DNA of 64,000 nucleotides from AC-69 sp963751665 (GTDB taxonomy: Bacteria > Actinomycetota > UBA4738 > HRBIN12). Position numbers and translations under genes: made by a program. The notes beneath the pieces were generated by a model. That model ran no database searches. It had not been told where the DNA came from and was given only the letters and a program-made list of their open reading frames with translations. This document shows, in pieces, positions 9,199-19,620 of the stretch. The stretch spans positions 176,105-240,104 of the forward strand of contig CAVVVF010000010.1 in the NCBI GenBank assembly GCA_963751665.1. Direction: 5' to 3'. The stretch's first letter is position 1. Every line of letters begins with the position of its first letter.

Positions 9199-10772
9199 GC
9201 GGGGTCGTCCAGGTCGAGCTGTACGACACCACCCTGCGCGATGGGGCTCAGCGGGCCGGCCTGTCCTACTCGATCGAGGACCGGTTGCGGATCCTGCACC
9301 GGCTGGACTCGATGGGCTTCCCGTACGTCGAAGGGGGCTGGCCGGGGGCCAACCCTCGGGAGACCGAGTTCTTCCGCCTGGCCACCAAGGAGAAGCTGCA
9401 GCATGCCACCCTCACCGCGTTCGGCATGACCCGCAAGGCCGGCGAGCGAGCCGAGGACAGCGCGGTCCTTCGCGACCTCCTGGACGCCGGGACCGAGGTC
9501 GTGTGCCTTGTGGGCAAGTCGTGGGACCTCCACGTCACCGAGGCCCTGCGGACCACCCTCGACGAGGGCGTGGCCATGGTCCGGGACTCGATCGCGTTCC
9601 TGCGCTCGGAGGGCCGGCGGGCCTTCTTCGACGCCGAGCACTTCTTCGACGGCTACCGGCAGAACCAGTCGTTCGCCCTGGCCGTGCTGGTGGCAGCGGA
9701 GGAGGCCGGCGCGGAGCGGCTCGTGCTGTGCGACACGAACGGCGGCGCCCTGCCCGCCGACGTGTCCCGGATCGTCGGTGAGGTGAACGCGAGCACGCAC
9801 GAACCCCTCGGCATCCACGTCCACAACGACGCCGGCTGCGCGGTGGCCAACTCGCTCGTGGCGGTGGAGGCGGGCGTCTTCCAGGTCCAGGGGACGATCA
9901 ACGGCTACGGGGAGCGGACCGGCAACGCCGACCTGGTGCCGATCGCGGCCAACCTGGCCCTGAAGATGGAGGTCGAGGCGCTTCCGGCCGGATCGATCGG
10001 CCGCCTCACCGAGCTCTCGCATTACGTGGCCGAGGTGGCCAACGTGACGCCGGACTCGCATCAGCCCTACGCGGGCCGCTACGCGTTCACGCACAAGGCC
10101 GGGTTGCACACGAGCGGCGTGGCTCGGTTCACCGAGGCCTACGAGCACATCCCGCCGGAGTCGGTGGGCAACCACCGGGGCGTCGTGGCCTCCGACCTGT
10201 CGGGCACGGCGTCGCTCCGGATGAAGGCCACGCAGTTCGGCCTGGAGCTTTCCGGCGACGCCATCCCCAAGCTGCTCGCGGAGCTGAAGGACCGGGAGGC
10301 CCGGGGCTACACCTTCGAGGTGGCCGACGCCTCGCTCGAGCTCCTGATGCGCCGGCATGACGGGTGGAAGCAGCCGTTCTTCGACGTCGAGAGCTACCGG
10401 GTGAACGTGGAACGACGAGAGGACGAGGAGGCCGTGGCCGAGGCCACCGTCAAGGTGCGGGCCGGCGGCGCCCGCCACGTCGAGAGCGCCGAGGGCCATG
10501 GCCCCGTCGGAGCGCTGGACAACGCACTCCGCAAGGCGCTGTCGAACGAGTACCCCGAGCTCGGGAACATCACCCTGGAGGACTACCGGGTCCGGGTGCT
10601 GGACGAGAACATCGGTACCGGCGCCACGGTGCGTGTATTGATCGACACCTCGAACGGCCAGGGCGAGTGGACCACGGTCGGGGTGTCGAGCAACATCATC
10701 GAGGCGTCCTGGGAGGCGCTGACCGACGGCTACCTGTACGGCCTGCTCCATCCCCGCCAGGACGAGGGGTAA
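9195..10772 (+). CDS. cimA: (R)-citramalate synthase
   Basis: 525 residues, GTG start overlapping the leuB stop. Seen are a DTTLRDGAQRAG opening, LCDTNGG, HVHNDAGCAVANS and a C-terminal LeuA-type regulatory domain (ATVRVLIDTSNGQGEWTTVG, then ASWEALTDGY). The sequence type matches CimA, which condenses pyruvate with acetyl-CoA to citramalate, rather than LeuA, a clear example of which lies just upstream. Product carbon enters isoleucine synthesis through LeuCD and LeuB, then IlvBN and IlvC. It is the last gene of the operon. Confidence 0.93.
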   Translation: MSGVVQVELYDTTLRDGAQRAGLSYSIEDRLRILHRLDSMGFPYVEGGWPGANPRETEFFRLATKEKLQHATLTAFGMTRKAGERAEDSAVLRDLLDAGTEVVCLVGKSWDLHVTEALRTTLDEGVAMVRDSIAFLRSEGRRAFFDAEHFFDGYRQNQSFALAVLVAAEEAGAERLVLCDTNGGALPADVSRIVGEVNASTHEPLGIHVHNDAGCAVANSLVAVEAGVFQVQGTINGYGERTGNADLVPIAANLALKMEVEALPAGSIGRLTELSHYVAEVANVTPDSHQPYAGRYAFTHKAGLHTSGVARFTEAYEHIPPESVGNHRGVVASDLSGTASLRMKATQFGLELSGDAIPKLLAELKDREARGYTFEVADASLELLMRRHDGWKQPFFDVESYRVNVERREDEEAVAEATVKVRAGGARHVESAEGHGPVGALDNALRKALSNEYPELGNITLEDYRVRVLDENIGTGATVRVLIDTSNGQGEWTTVGVSSNIIEASWEALTDGYLYGLLHPRQDEG

Positions 10773-10832
10773 GCCGGCCCCAGTACGAACGGAAGGCGCG
10801 ATCCATCCGTTCGATATCCTCCGGGCGTGGCC

Positions 10833-11346
10833 ATGCGCATCCGAGAGGCGATCCTGGCCGATGCCGAGGCCATCGCGACCGTGCACGTGCGATCGTGGCA
10901 GGCCGCCTATCGCGGCCAGCTCCCGGACGAGTACCTCGACGGGCTCACCGTGGACGATCGGCTCTCACAGCATCAGTGGGCGCTGGAGCACCCGCGCCAC
11001 GACTGGCGTGTGTGGGTGGCCGACGAAGGCAGGCGCGTGTTGGGATTCGCGGTGACCGGGCCGAGCGAGGACGCCGACGCCGATTCCGGGACGGCCGAGC
11101 TCTACGCGATCTACCTGGAGCCGGGCTCCTACGGCACGGGCGTGGGCCGCCGGCTGTTCGCGCATGCCGTCGGTGACTTGCGCGAGCGAGGGTTCCGAAC
11201 CGCGACGCTATGGGTCCTCGAGTCGAACGAGCGAGCCCGTCGGTTCTACGAGGTGGCCGGGTGGAAGCTCGACGGAGCGACCACCACTGAGACGGATCGA
11301 CTGTCTGAACTACCCGACGGTCCGGTACCGGGCGGACCTCGGCTAG
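10833..11346 (+). CDS. GNAT-family N-acetyltransferase (3' frameshift)
   Basis: ATG 10833 (a GTG two codons earlier is possible). MRIREAILADAEAIATVH is the usual GNAT opening, the acetyl-CoA loop is EPGSYGTGVGRRLFAHA, and the C-terminal motif is SNERARRFYEVAGWKLDG. The uncorrected frame runs past the normal end. One surplus base near 11294 gives IDCLNYPTVRYRADLG and stop at 11346, a typical GNAT ending of about 170 residues. Substrate unknown. It is separated from cimA by 60 bases and may have its own promoter. Confidence 0.82.
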
Positions 11347-11356
11347 GCGCTACTTT

Positions 11357-12520
<1,164 letters not shown>

Positions 12521-12776
12521 TGCCCCAGTTCCTCCCCGACGCTCAGCACGGGCATCGTATCGTCACCGCCGAATCCCATGGTGGTGATTCGGGGGCAAAT
12601 GGAGACAAATTCCAGGAGTCGCTGGTACCGACCCGGCTTCGCCTCACGCCGAGCCGATGCTTGTCGAAGACATGGTGGTTCCCTCCCTTACCGCGTGATC
12701 GCATCGTAGGAGGGTCGGCCGATGGGGGGAAGGGGGAACGGCCTAAGCCGAAGGTCGCTTCACGTGAAGGATGGCA

Positions 12777-15700
12777 TCAGGAGGACAGCTCGGTCTCTCG
12801 GCGGGCGAGTGCCCTCCGGGCCGCCAGGAGCTCGTCGACCCCTTCCATGGGGAGCGGCTTGGCGAAGTAGAAGCCCTGGCCCAGATCGCAATGCAGGTCG
12901 AGGAGCCGTTCCAGTTGGTCGGCACGCTCGATCCCCTCTGCCACCGGCTGTAGGTCCAGGTCGCTGGCGAGCTTGATGATCGTCGCGGTCAACGCCGACT
13001 TCCGAGGATCCGTAGTGAAGGCGTCGATGAAGGACTTGTCAACCTTCAGGATGTCGACCGGGAACTGCTGGATGTAGTTCAGCGAGGAGTACCCGGTTCC
13101 GAAATCGTCCACCGCGAGCTTCACCCCGAGCGCCTTGAGCTCGGTGAGGCGTTGGACGGACAGCTTCACGTCCTTCATCATCACGCTCTCGGTGATCTCC
13201 AGGATCAGCATGCCGGGGTCCAGCCCCGTCTCCGTGAGGATCTCTCCGATGTCGCCCACGATCTCCTGCCGTTGGAGCTGTCGTGCGGACAGGTTGACGG
13301 CCATGTGGAGCGGAGATTCGAGCGGCAGCCGGTCCTGAAGGAGCACCGCCTGGCGACAGGCCTCCTGGATCACCCACTTGCCGATGGTGACGATGAGGCC
13401 GGTCTCCTCCGCCAGCGGGATGAACTCGAGCGGAGGGACGAGACCGCGCTCGGGGTGATTCCAGCGGATCAGGGCCTCCAGGCCGATGATCGCTCCCGTC
13501 TCGAGCTCGATGACCGGCTGGTAGTGCAAGATGAACTCGCCGTTGTCGACGGCCCGTTGGAGGTCCGCTTTCAGCTCCAGGCGGCGGAGCGCCGTGTCGT
13601 GCATGGCCGGCTCGAAGACCTGGTACCGGCCCTTCCCTGCTTCCTTCGCCATGTACATCGCGACATCCGCGTTTCGCAGGAGTTCCTCTGCGTCCCTCGG
13701 CCCCCCCTCGAGGTCGGACGTTGCGGTTGCGATGCCGATGCTGGCTCGGACGAAGACGTCCTTCCCACGCAGTGGGAAGGGCCCGTCCAGGGCGGCCATG
13801 ATCCGGACGGCGACGTCGGCAGCGTCGATCCCCGTCCCACCGTCCTCCAACAGGATGCCGAACTCATCCCCACCCAGGCGGGCCGCGGTATCCGCGGTGC
13901 GGAGGCTGTTCTTCAGGCGCTCGCCGACCTCCTGGAGCAGCCGATCGCCGACGGCGTGGCCGAGCGAGTCGTTGATGGTCTTGAAGTCGTCGAGGTCCAT
14001 GAACAGGACCGAGATGGGCCGGCCGTCCCGCGTCTGCCGCTCCAAGGCGTGCTCGACGCGGTCGTGGAACAGCGCTCGGTTCGCGAGGGCGGTGACCGGG
14101 TCGTGGAACGCCTGGTGCTGGAGCTGCTCCTCGAACGCCTTCCGCTCGCCGATGTCGCGGGTGTTCAGCACGATCCCGTTCACGTTTGGGTCGCTCAGGA
14201 GGTTCGTGCGCTGGGACTCGACATGGAGCCAGTGTCCGTCGCGATGCAGGAGGCGGAACTCGGTCAGAGCCGGCCTGGGGTCGTCCTCGCCGCGGCTTCC
14301 GCTCGTCAGGAATTGGAGGACCTGGGCCTTGTCCTCGGGGTGGACATGGTCGGTGAGCTTGGAGCCCGTGAGCTGCCCGGGCTCGTGGCCCAGCACGCGC
14401 TCCACGGACGGGCTGACGTAACTCACGCATGAGTCCGCCGCCACGACCATGACCACGTCGGAGGAGTTCTGGACCAGCGAGGAGAACCGGGCCTCGCTCC
14501 GACGGCGAAGGAGGTCCTCCGTGAGGGCCGCACTCTCCAACGCCAGCGCGGCCTGAGACGAGAGGGTCTCCAGCACGTCGCACGTGGACCGGGACACGCG
14601 GGTGGCGCTGCTCACGCAGAGCAGGGCCTTCAGCTCATCCATCATGAAGAGCGGTGCCACGAACACGAACCGCGTCTCCTCGGGCATCGGCACCAGCCAT
14701 CCGAGCTCGCCTCGGGTCGAGGGATCCTGGCGCGAACCGAGCGCGATGAGCCGCGCGCGCTTCGATGCCGGCCCACCTGGCAGGATGACGACCGTTCCCA
14801 AGGCCGTGTCGTCATCGCGGGAGGCGCCGACGACGGTGAACTCCTGCGGAGCGTTCCCTTCCAGGTTCACCAGTAGGAGCACTGCAGCGCTCTCGCCGGC
14901 CAGCCTGCCGGCCGACTGCATGGCCGCCTGATAGATGCCGTCGCGATCGGTCGCCCCCACCAGCGCCTGGCCGGCCTGCTGTAAGGCCTTCTGGCGCATT
15001 GCCGACTGCTCCTCGCGGCGCACCAGGCCGGCCATCCTCACGACCACCAGGAGGAACAGAGCGATCGATGAACCGATCACGAAAGACGCGTCGACTCGCT
15101 CGCCCCGGATCTCCTGGATGATCTGAACGGCAGGGGCCATCAGCGATGCCCCGGCGAGCAGCCCGAGCCTGGCCTTCGTCGACCGGCCTTCCTGGTCCGA
15201 GGCGGGATCGGAGAGTGTCCGCATCGAGCCGTGCAGCGCGGCCGCACCCCACAGGAGATAGAATGACGCCCAGCCAGCCTCCAGGTACCCCGCCTGGTTG
15301 TAGACGATCCCCTGCACCGAGATGTAGCTGTAGACGAAGTCGGTGCAGAACAGCGCCACGGCCGCACCCGCCATCAGATAGAAGGACGGAGCGCGCCTCC
15401 CCAGTCCGATGGCCAGGCGGACCACCACCACGAGCAGCATGAGGTCCATGAACGGGTACGTCATGCCGACGAGCCTCTGGATCGCGTTCGAGTCGGGGGT
15501 CCGGGCGATGGGGGACATCAGGAACACCCACGAGATCGTCCCGATTCCAATGGCCACGATGAGCGAGTCGATCAAGCCCTCTCTGTCTCGCCCTGGGCTG
15601 CGGCGATGCACCATCAGCAGGACGCCGGCGATCAGGCACGGGTAGACGGAGAGGTACAGGATGTCGCCGATGGACGGGTAGGGGAGCTCCGAGCCAAAAA

Positions 15701-15950
15701 GCTTCTCGTAGTTGTACGTGATGACGTCCCCGGCCACGAACAGGGTCTGGCCGAGGGCGAAGAGATACCACGGCAGGCGCTGTTCTGGTCGCCACGTCCT
15801 CACGGCGATGACGATCACGACCGGTGAAGAGAACGCGATGACGTTGAAGACCAAACCGATCTTGAGCGGCGGCGCGAACTCCCAGCCGAGCAGCAGCAGG
15901 GTGCCGCCGAGGATGTACAGAAGCCACCCCCGGTGCCTCATGGTGGTCAT
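12777..15950 (-). CDS. Membrane GGDEF-EAL cyclic-di-GMP enzyme with GAF and PAS
   Basis: 1057 residues. Residues 1-300 hold about nine transmembrane helices. A GAF-like domain (about 325-490) and a PAS domain (about 495-625, SSLVQNSSDVVMVVAADSCVSYVSPS) precede GGDEF (about 630-790; intact RLGGDEFGILLED). EAL (about 805-1050) has IIGLEALIRWNHP, TESVMM, DDFGTGYSSL, KVDKSFI and PVAEGIE. Both catalytic signatures are complete, so the protein could make and break c-di-GMP. The membrane domain is paralogous to that of the kinase at 17400-19598 two genes away. The preceding 256-base gap (12521-12776) shows no gene. Confidence 0.93.
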   Translation of the reverse strand: MTTMRHRGWLLYILGGTLLLLGWEFAPPLKIGLVFNVIAFSSPVVIVIAVRTWRPEQRLPWYLFALGQTLFVAGDVITYNYEKLFGSELPYPSIGDILYLSVYPCLIAGVLLMVHRRSPGRDREGLIDSLIVAIGIGTISWVFLMSPIARTPDSNAIQRLVGMTYPFMDLMLLVVVVRLAIGLGRRAPSFYLMAGAAVALFCTDFVYSYISVQGIVYNQAGYLEAGWASFYLLWGAAALHGSMRTLSDPASDQEGRSTKARLGLLAGASLMAPAVQIIQEIRGERVDASFVIGSSIALFLLVVVRMAGLVRREEQSAMRQKALQQAGQALVGATDRDGIYQAAMQSAGRLAGESAAVLLLVNLEGNAPQEFTVVGASRDDDTALGTVVILPGGPASKRARLIALGSRQDPSTRGELGWLVPMPEETRFVFVAPLFMMDELKALLCVSSATRVSRSTCDVLETLSSQAALALESAALTEDLLRRRSEARFSSLVQNSSDVVMVVAADSCVSYVSPSVERVLGHEPGQLTGSKLTDHVHPEDKAQVLQFLTSGSRGEDDPRPALTEFRLLHRDGHWLHVESQRTNLLSDPNVNGIVLNTRDIGERKAFEEQLQHQAFHDPVTALANRALFHDRVEHALERQTRDGRPISVLFMDLDDFKTINDSLGHAVGDRLLQEVGERLKNSLRTADTAARLGGDEFGILLEDGGTGIDAADVAVRIMAALDGPFPLRGKDVFVRASIGIATATSDLEGGPRDAEELLRNADVAMYMAKEAGKGRYQVFEPAMHDTALRRLELKADLQRAVDNGEFILHYQPVIELETGAIIGLEALIRWNHPERGLVPPLEFIPLAEETGLIVTIGKWVIQEACRQAVLLQDRLPLESPLHMAVNLSARQLQRQEIVGDIGEILTETGLDPGMLILEITESVMMKDVKLSVQRLTELKALGVKLAVDDFGTGYSSLNYIQQFPVDILKVDKSFIDAFTTDPRKSALTATIIKLASDLDLQPVAEGIERADQLERLLDLHCDLGQGFYFAKPLPMEGVDELLAARRALARRETELSS

Positions 15951-15997
15951 ATCGGGCGGCCGGAACGGCGACCTGAAGGATCGCGGGCTACTCTAAA

Positions 15998-17368
15998 TCA
16001 GGCATCTTTCGGCCCCGAATGGGCCGCAGCCACCCAGTCGGCGGACGGCCCGTCCAATGAACGGCCCAGGTCGACCGGTTCCAAGTCACCGTCAGGCACG
16101 GCCCCCCGGCGCTCGATGTCCCGGATCCCTGGAAGGAACAGGAAGGCAAGGGTCACGGTGCCCCCGATCACCCCTGCCCACACGAGGGTGGCCCGGACCC
16201 CGATGGCCGCGGCGACCGGGCCCGTCAACGCGTAGGACAGCGGGAGGAGGCCGATGGAGACGAACCAGTCCAGGCTGGAGACCCGCCCCAGGAGCCGGTT
16301 CGGGACGAGCCGCTGCTTGGTGGTGATCCACACGATCGTGCCGGCGCCCTCGAGGGCGCTGAACAGGAAGCAGGCCACCATGGCCTGCCACGGGAAGCGC
16401 GCGAGGCCGTATCCCGCAACCGAGAGTGTGGACGCCGTCCACACCAGGTAGATGAAGGTCATGTTCCGGCGGGGCATGTCCCGGTGCCCCATGAACAGAG
16501 CCGCAGCCATCGCGCCAACCCCGCCGAGCGCCAGGATGAAGCCGAGGTCGCGGGCGCTCCTTCCCATCTCGTACTTGACAAGGTGGGGGAGCAGCACCTC
16601 CGTCGGACCGAGGAACACCAGGTACGCGAACGCGGCCGCCACCAGGGTTCCCCACAGCCACGTCTGGGACCGAACGTAGCGGAAGCCCTCCTTGATCTCT
16701 CGCCATGCCGATCCGACATCTCCCTGCCCGGCGCGCGTCTTCGCCTGCGTTCGCATGAACGACAAGCAGAGGATCGATGCGCCGAAGGTCGCAGCATCGA
16801 CCATGAAGGCTCCTCCTGCCCGATCGCCGAAGGCCGCGATGATCCACCCGCCGAGCGCGGGGCCGAGCATCCTCCATGCGGCCGTTCGGACGAACTGGTC
16901 GAGCGAGTTGGCCTGTGTGAGGAGCTTCGGCGGGACAAGCTCCGGCACGATGGCATCGAACGCTGGTCCGAAGAACGCGGTGCCCGCCCCGAACGCCGCG
17001 GCGATCACCATCAAGTGCCACAGCCGGATCGAGCCGGAGATCGACAGGATTCCGAGGGCGGCCACGGCCAGGCCCCGAATGGCGTCGGCCGCCATCATCA
17101 CTCGGCGGCGATCGAACCGGTCGCTCACCACACCGCCAACCAAGAGCAGGACGATGTGGGGGAGCGACATGGCGATCCCGACCACCGACAGGGCCGTGGC
17201 GGCATTGGACAGCTGGTAGACCTGCCAGGGAAGCGCCACGAAGAAGATCCCGTCACCAAGCAGCGAGATGCCCATCCCGGCCCACAGCAGTCGAAAGTCG
17301 CGGAGCCGGAGAGGAGCGGTCAGGCGCAAACGGCCGGACCCGGTGGGGCGTTCCCCCTCACGTTCCAT
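15998..17368 (-). CDS. MFS transporter, enterobactin-exporter-like
   Basis: 456 residues with about twelve transmembrane helices. The opening RDFRLLWAGMGISLLGDGIF and the loop DRFDRRRVMMAADAIRG are typical of the MFS_3/EntS-type branch that exports siderophores or drugs. The inner loop QAKTRAGQGDVGSAWREIKEGFRYV is also typical. It lies between the GGDEF-EAL and histidine kinase genes, same strand, with gaps of 47 and 31 bases, so co-transcription with them is likely. Substrate not predictable. Confidence 0.88.
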   Translation of the reverse strand: MEREGERPTGSGRLRLTAPLRLRDFRLLWAGMGISLLGDGIFFVALPWQVYQLSNAATALSVVGIAMSLPHIVLLLVGGVVSDRFDRRRVMMAADAIRGLAVAALGILSISGSIRLWHLMVIAAAFGAGTAFFGPAFDAIVPELVPPKLLTQANSLDQFVRTAAWRMLGPALGGWIIAAFGDRAGGAFMVDAATFGASILCLSFMRTQAKTRAGQGDVGSAWREIKEGFRYVRSQTWLWGTLVAAAFAYLVFLGPTEVLLPHLVKYEMGRSARDLGFILALGGVGAMAAALFMGHRDMPRRNMTFIYLVWTASTLSVAGYGLARFPWQAMVACFLFSALEGAGTIVWITTKQRLVPNRLLGRVSSLDWFVSIGLLPLSYALTGPVAAAIGVRATLVWAGVIGGTVTLAFLFLPGIRDIERRGAVPDGDLEPVDLGRSLDGPSADWVAAAHSGPKDA

Positions 17369-17399
17369 GCCCCGGATATCGGCGGCTGCGAGCCAGCCT

Positions 17400-19598
17400 T
17401 TACCGCTTGAGAACGCCGGAGGTCAGGGCCTGGACGGGCGCCTTCATGGGCGGCGTCGGGGCGGACTCCTCCGGGGGAGCCGACGGGGTCGATTCCTCCG
17501 ACGGAGCCGCAGCGGGGGTCTCGTTCGGGAGGTAGACCCGGAAGGACGCGCCCCCTCCCGCTCGGTCCTCGACCCACGCCCGGCCGCCGTGCAGCCCCGC
17601 GAATCGAGCGACCAGGGAGAGCCCGATCCCCACCCCGGGGGAATGGGCGACGACCTCGTCCCCCTGCCGGAAGGGCTCGAAGATGGTGGTCTTGAGGTCG
17701 TCCCGAACTCCCGGCCCGGCGTCCTCCACCCTGATCATCACTCCATCCTCGAATGGCTCGATGTTGACCCAGATCGGCGTCTCGGGGGGCGTGTACCGCA
17801 CGGCGTTCGTGACCAGGTTCTCGATGATCCGCTCCGTCTGGTCCGCGTCGACTGTGGCCATCACGGGCTCGGAGGCCCCGAGCTCGAGCGGATGGCTCTC
17901 GAGGTTGCACTCCTGGATCACCGTCGCCGCGATCAAGGCGAGGTCGACCTGGCCGCGATTCGGTTCCACGGTGCCCCTCGACATCCGGTCCAGGTCGAGC
18001 AGGTTGGTCAGCAGGCGGCGCAGCTTGCGGGCGTTGGAGGCCATCCGTCGGATGAGGTCCTGTTGGTCCTCGACAGCGATGGTGTCCCCGCTCTGCTCGA
18101 GCGTGAGGGCGCTCCCCAGGATGCTGGTGAGCGGCGTGCGGAGATCGTGGGACACGGCCTGGAGGAACGAGTTCTGCATCTCGTGAAGCGTCGTGAGTCG
18201 CTTGGTCGCCTCCTTCTCGGTGTCCAGGGCCTGCCGCAGGCGTCCCTCCCCCTCCTTCTGGTCGGTGACGTCGTACATGACGCCCTGCAGGTAGGCGGGC
18301 CGACCGTTCTCGTCCGTCAGGGCCTCCGCTTCCTCCCTGATCCAGATGACGTGCCCCTTCGGGCTGCGGATCCGGTACTCGCACTGCATCCGGCCTTCAC
18401 CGTTCAGGATCTGGAGCTCGGCCGCCAGTGCCTGCTCCCGGTCCTCGGTCAGGATCTGTTCACGCCAGAACTTCGCGGCGCTCATGAACTGCTCCTGGGT
18501 GAAGCCCAGGATGGACTCGATCTGGGGACTCACGTACCGCCACGCGCCCTCCTCGCCGAACTCCGCGATGTAGACGACGGCCGGCAGGCCTTCCACCAGC
18601 GTCCGGTACTTCGTCTCCGCCTCTCGAAGCTGCCGCTCGGTCCTGCGATGCTCGTTGACGTCCACCATCAGGCCCTTCAGGCGGGCGATGACGAGGATGA
18701 ACAGCACTGCGGAGCACCCCGCGAGCACCGGCACGTCGACCTGCTCGCCTCGGAGAGCCTGGAAGAGCTCGACCGCCGGTGCCATCAGCGAAGCTCCGGC
18801 CAACACGTAGAGACGCAGGCGAGGGTTCTTCACCTCACGCTCCGGCGCCGGCGCTTCCAACTGGCGCATCGACCGGTGGAGCGCCGCCGCACCCCACAGC
18901 AGGTAGAACAGCGCCCAGCCGCCCTCCAGGTAGCCGGTCGTGTTGTCGTACACGATGCCGTGGACGGAGATCCAGCTGTAGACGCTGTCCGTCACGAACA
19001 GGGCAACGATGGACAGTGCCATGAGGTAGAAGGCGACCGGCCGTGTCCCGGTGCCCACGGCCAGCCGGATGGCCGCGGTCAAGATCATCAGGTCCATCAG
19101 GGGGTAGGCGATGGAGACCAGCTTGGCCGCCAGGTTGAGATCGCTGGCATGCGCGACCGGCGCCATCAGGAATACCCAGGAGACAACGCCGACGCCCACG
19201 GCCACGATCAACGAGTCGATGGCGCTCGCTCGGTCGCGCCCCGGATTCCGCCGATGGATCAGCAGCAGCAGACCGGCGATCAGGCAGGGATAGACCGACA
19301 GGTAGAAGAAGTCCCCGACCGAGGGGAAGGGGAGCTCGCTGCCGAACAGCCGATCGTAGTTGTACGTGATGATGTCACCGGCCACGAACAGCGTTTGGCC
19401 CAGCGCGATCAGGTACCAGGGAAGACGCTGCGTGGGCTTGTTCATCCGAACCGCGATCAGGATCACGACGGGGGAGGAGAGTCCGATCACGTTGAAGAGC
19501 GGCCCCACCCGGATCGCGTGCACGAACAGGTAGGCCAGGGTCGTCACGATCCCCAGCCCGAGATACATCAGCCAAGCCCGGCGCTTCATGTCTGTCAT
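17400..19598 (-). CDS. Membrane PAS histidine kinase
   Basis: 732 residues. The N-terminal multi-TM domain (1-300) is clearly paralogous to that of the c-di-GMP protein at 12777-15950 (shared QRLPWYL, LGQTLFVAGD, ITYNY, LFGSELP, YLSVYPCLIAG, FYLLWGAAALH). A PAS/PAC domain (about 325-450) has YVSPQIESILGF. HisKA contains AVSHDLRTPLTS with the phosphorylatable His. The HATPase has ENLVTNAVRYTP, DAGPGV and GIGLSLVARFAGLHGG. An alanine/proline/glutamate-rich tail follows. No cognate response regulator is adjacent; the single-domain regulator at 37409 is one candidate. Confidence 0.93.
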   Translation of the reverse strand: MTDMKRRAWLMYLGLGIVTTLAYLFVHAIRVGPLFNVIGLSSPVVILIAVRMNKPTQRLPWYLIALGQTLFVAGDIITYNYDRLFGSELPFPSVGDFFYLSVYPCLIAGLLLLIHRRNPGRDRASAIDSLIVAVGVGVVSWVFLMAPVAHASDLNLAAKLVSIAYPLMDLMILTAAIRLAVGTGTRPVAFYLMALSIVALFVTDSVYSWISVHGIVYDNTTGYLEGGWALFYLLWGAAALHRSMRQLEAPAPEREVKNPRLRLYVLAGASLMAPAVELFQALRGEQVDVPVLAGCSAVLFILVIARLKGLMVDVNEHRRTERQLREAETKYRTLVEGLPAVVYIAEFGEEGAWRYVSPQIESILGFTQEQFMSAAKFWREQILTEDREQALAAELQILNGEGRMQCEYRIRSPKGHVIWIREEAEALTDENGRPAYLQGVMYDVTDQKEGEGRLRQALDTEKEATKRLTTLHEMQNSFLQAVSHDLRTPLTSILGSALTLEQSGDTIAVEDQQDLIRRMASNARKLRRLLTNLLDLDRMSRGTVEPNRGQVDLALIAATVIQECNLESHPLELGASEPVMATVDADQTERIIENLVTNAVRYTPPETPIWVNIEPFEDGVMIRVEDAGPGVRDDLKTTIFEPFRQGDEVVAHSPGVGIGLSLVARFAGLHGGRAWVEDRAGGGASFRVYLPNETPAAAPSEESTPSAPPEESAPTPPMKAPVQALTSGVLKR

Positions 19599-19620
19599 AT
19601 CGGCCGCTCTGGGAAACGCC

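Noticed and set aside
9147..10886. 579-residue minus-strand ORF across cimA
   Set aside because: Antisense shadow of a well-conserved gene; long open antisense frames are expected at this GC.
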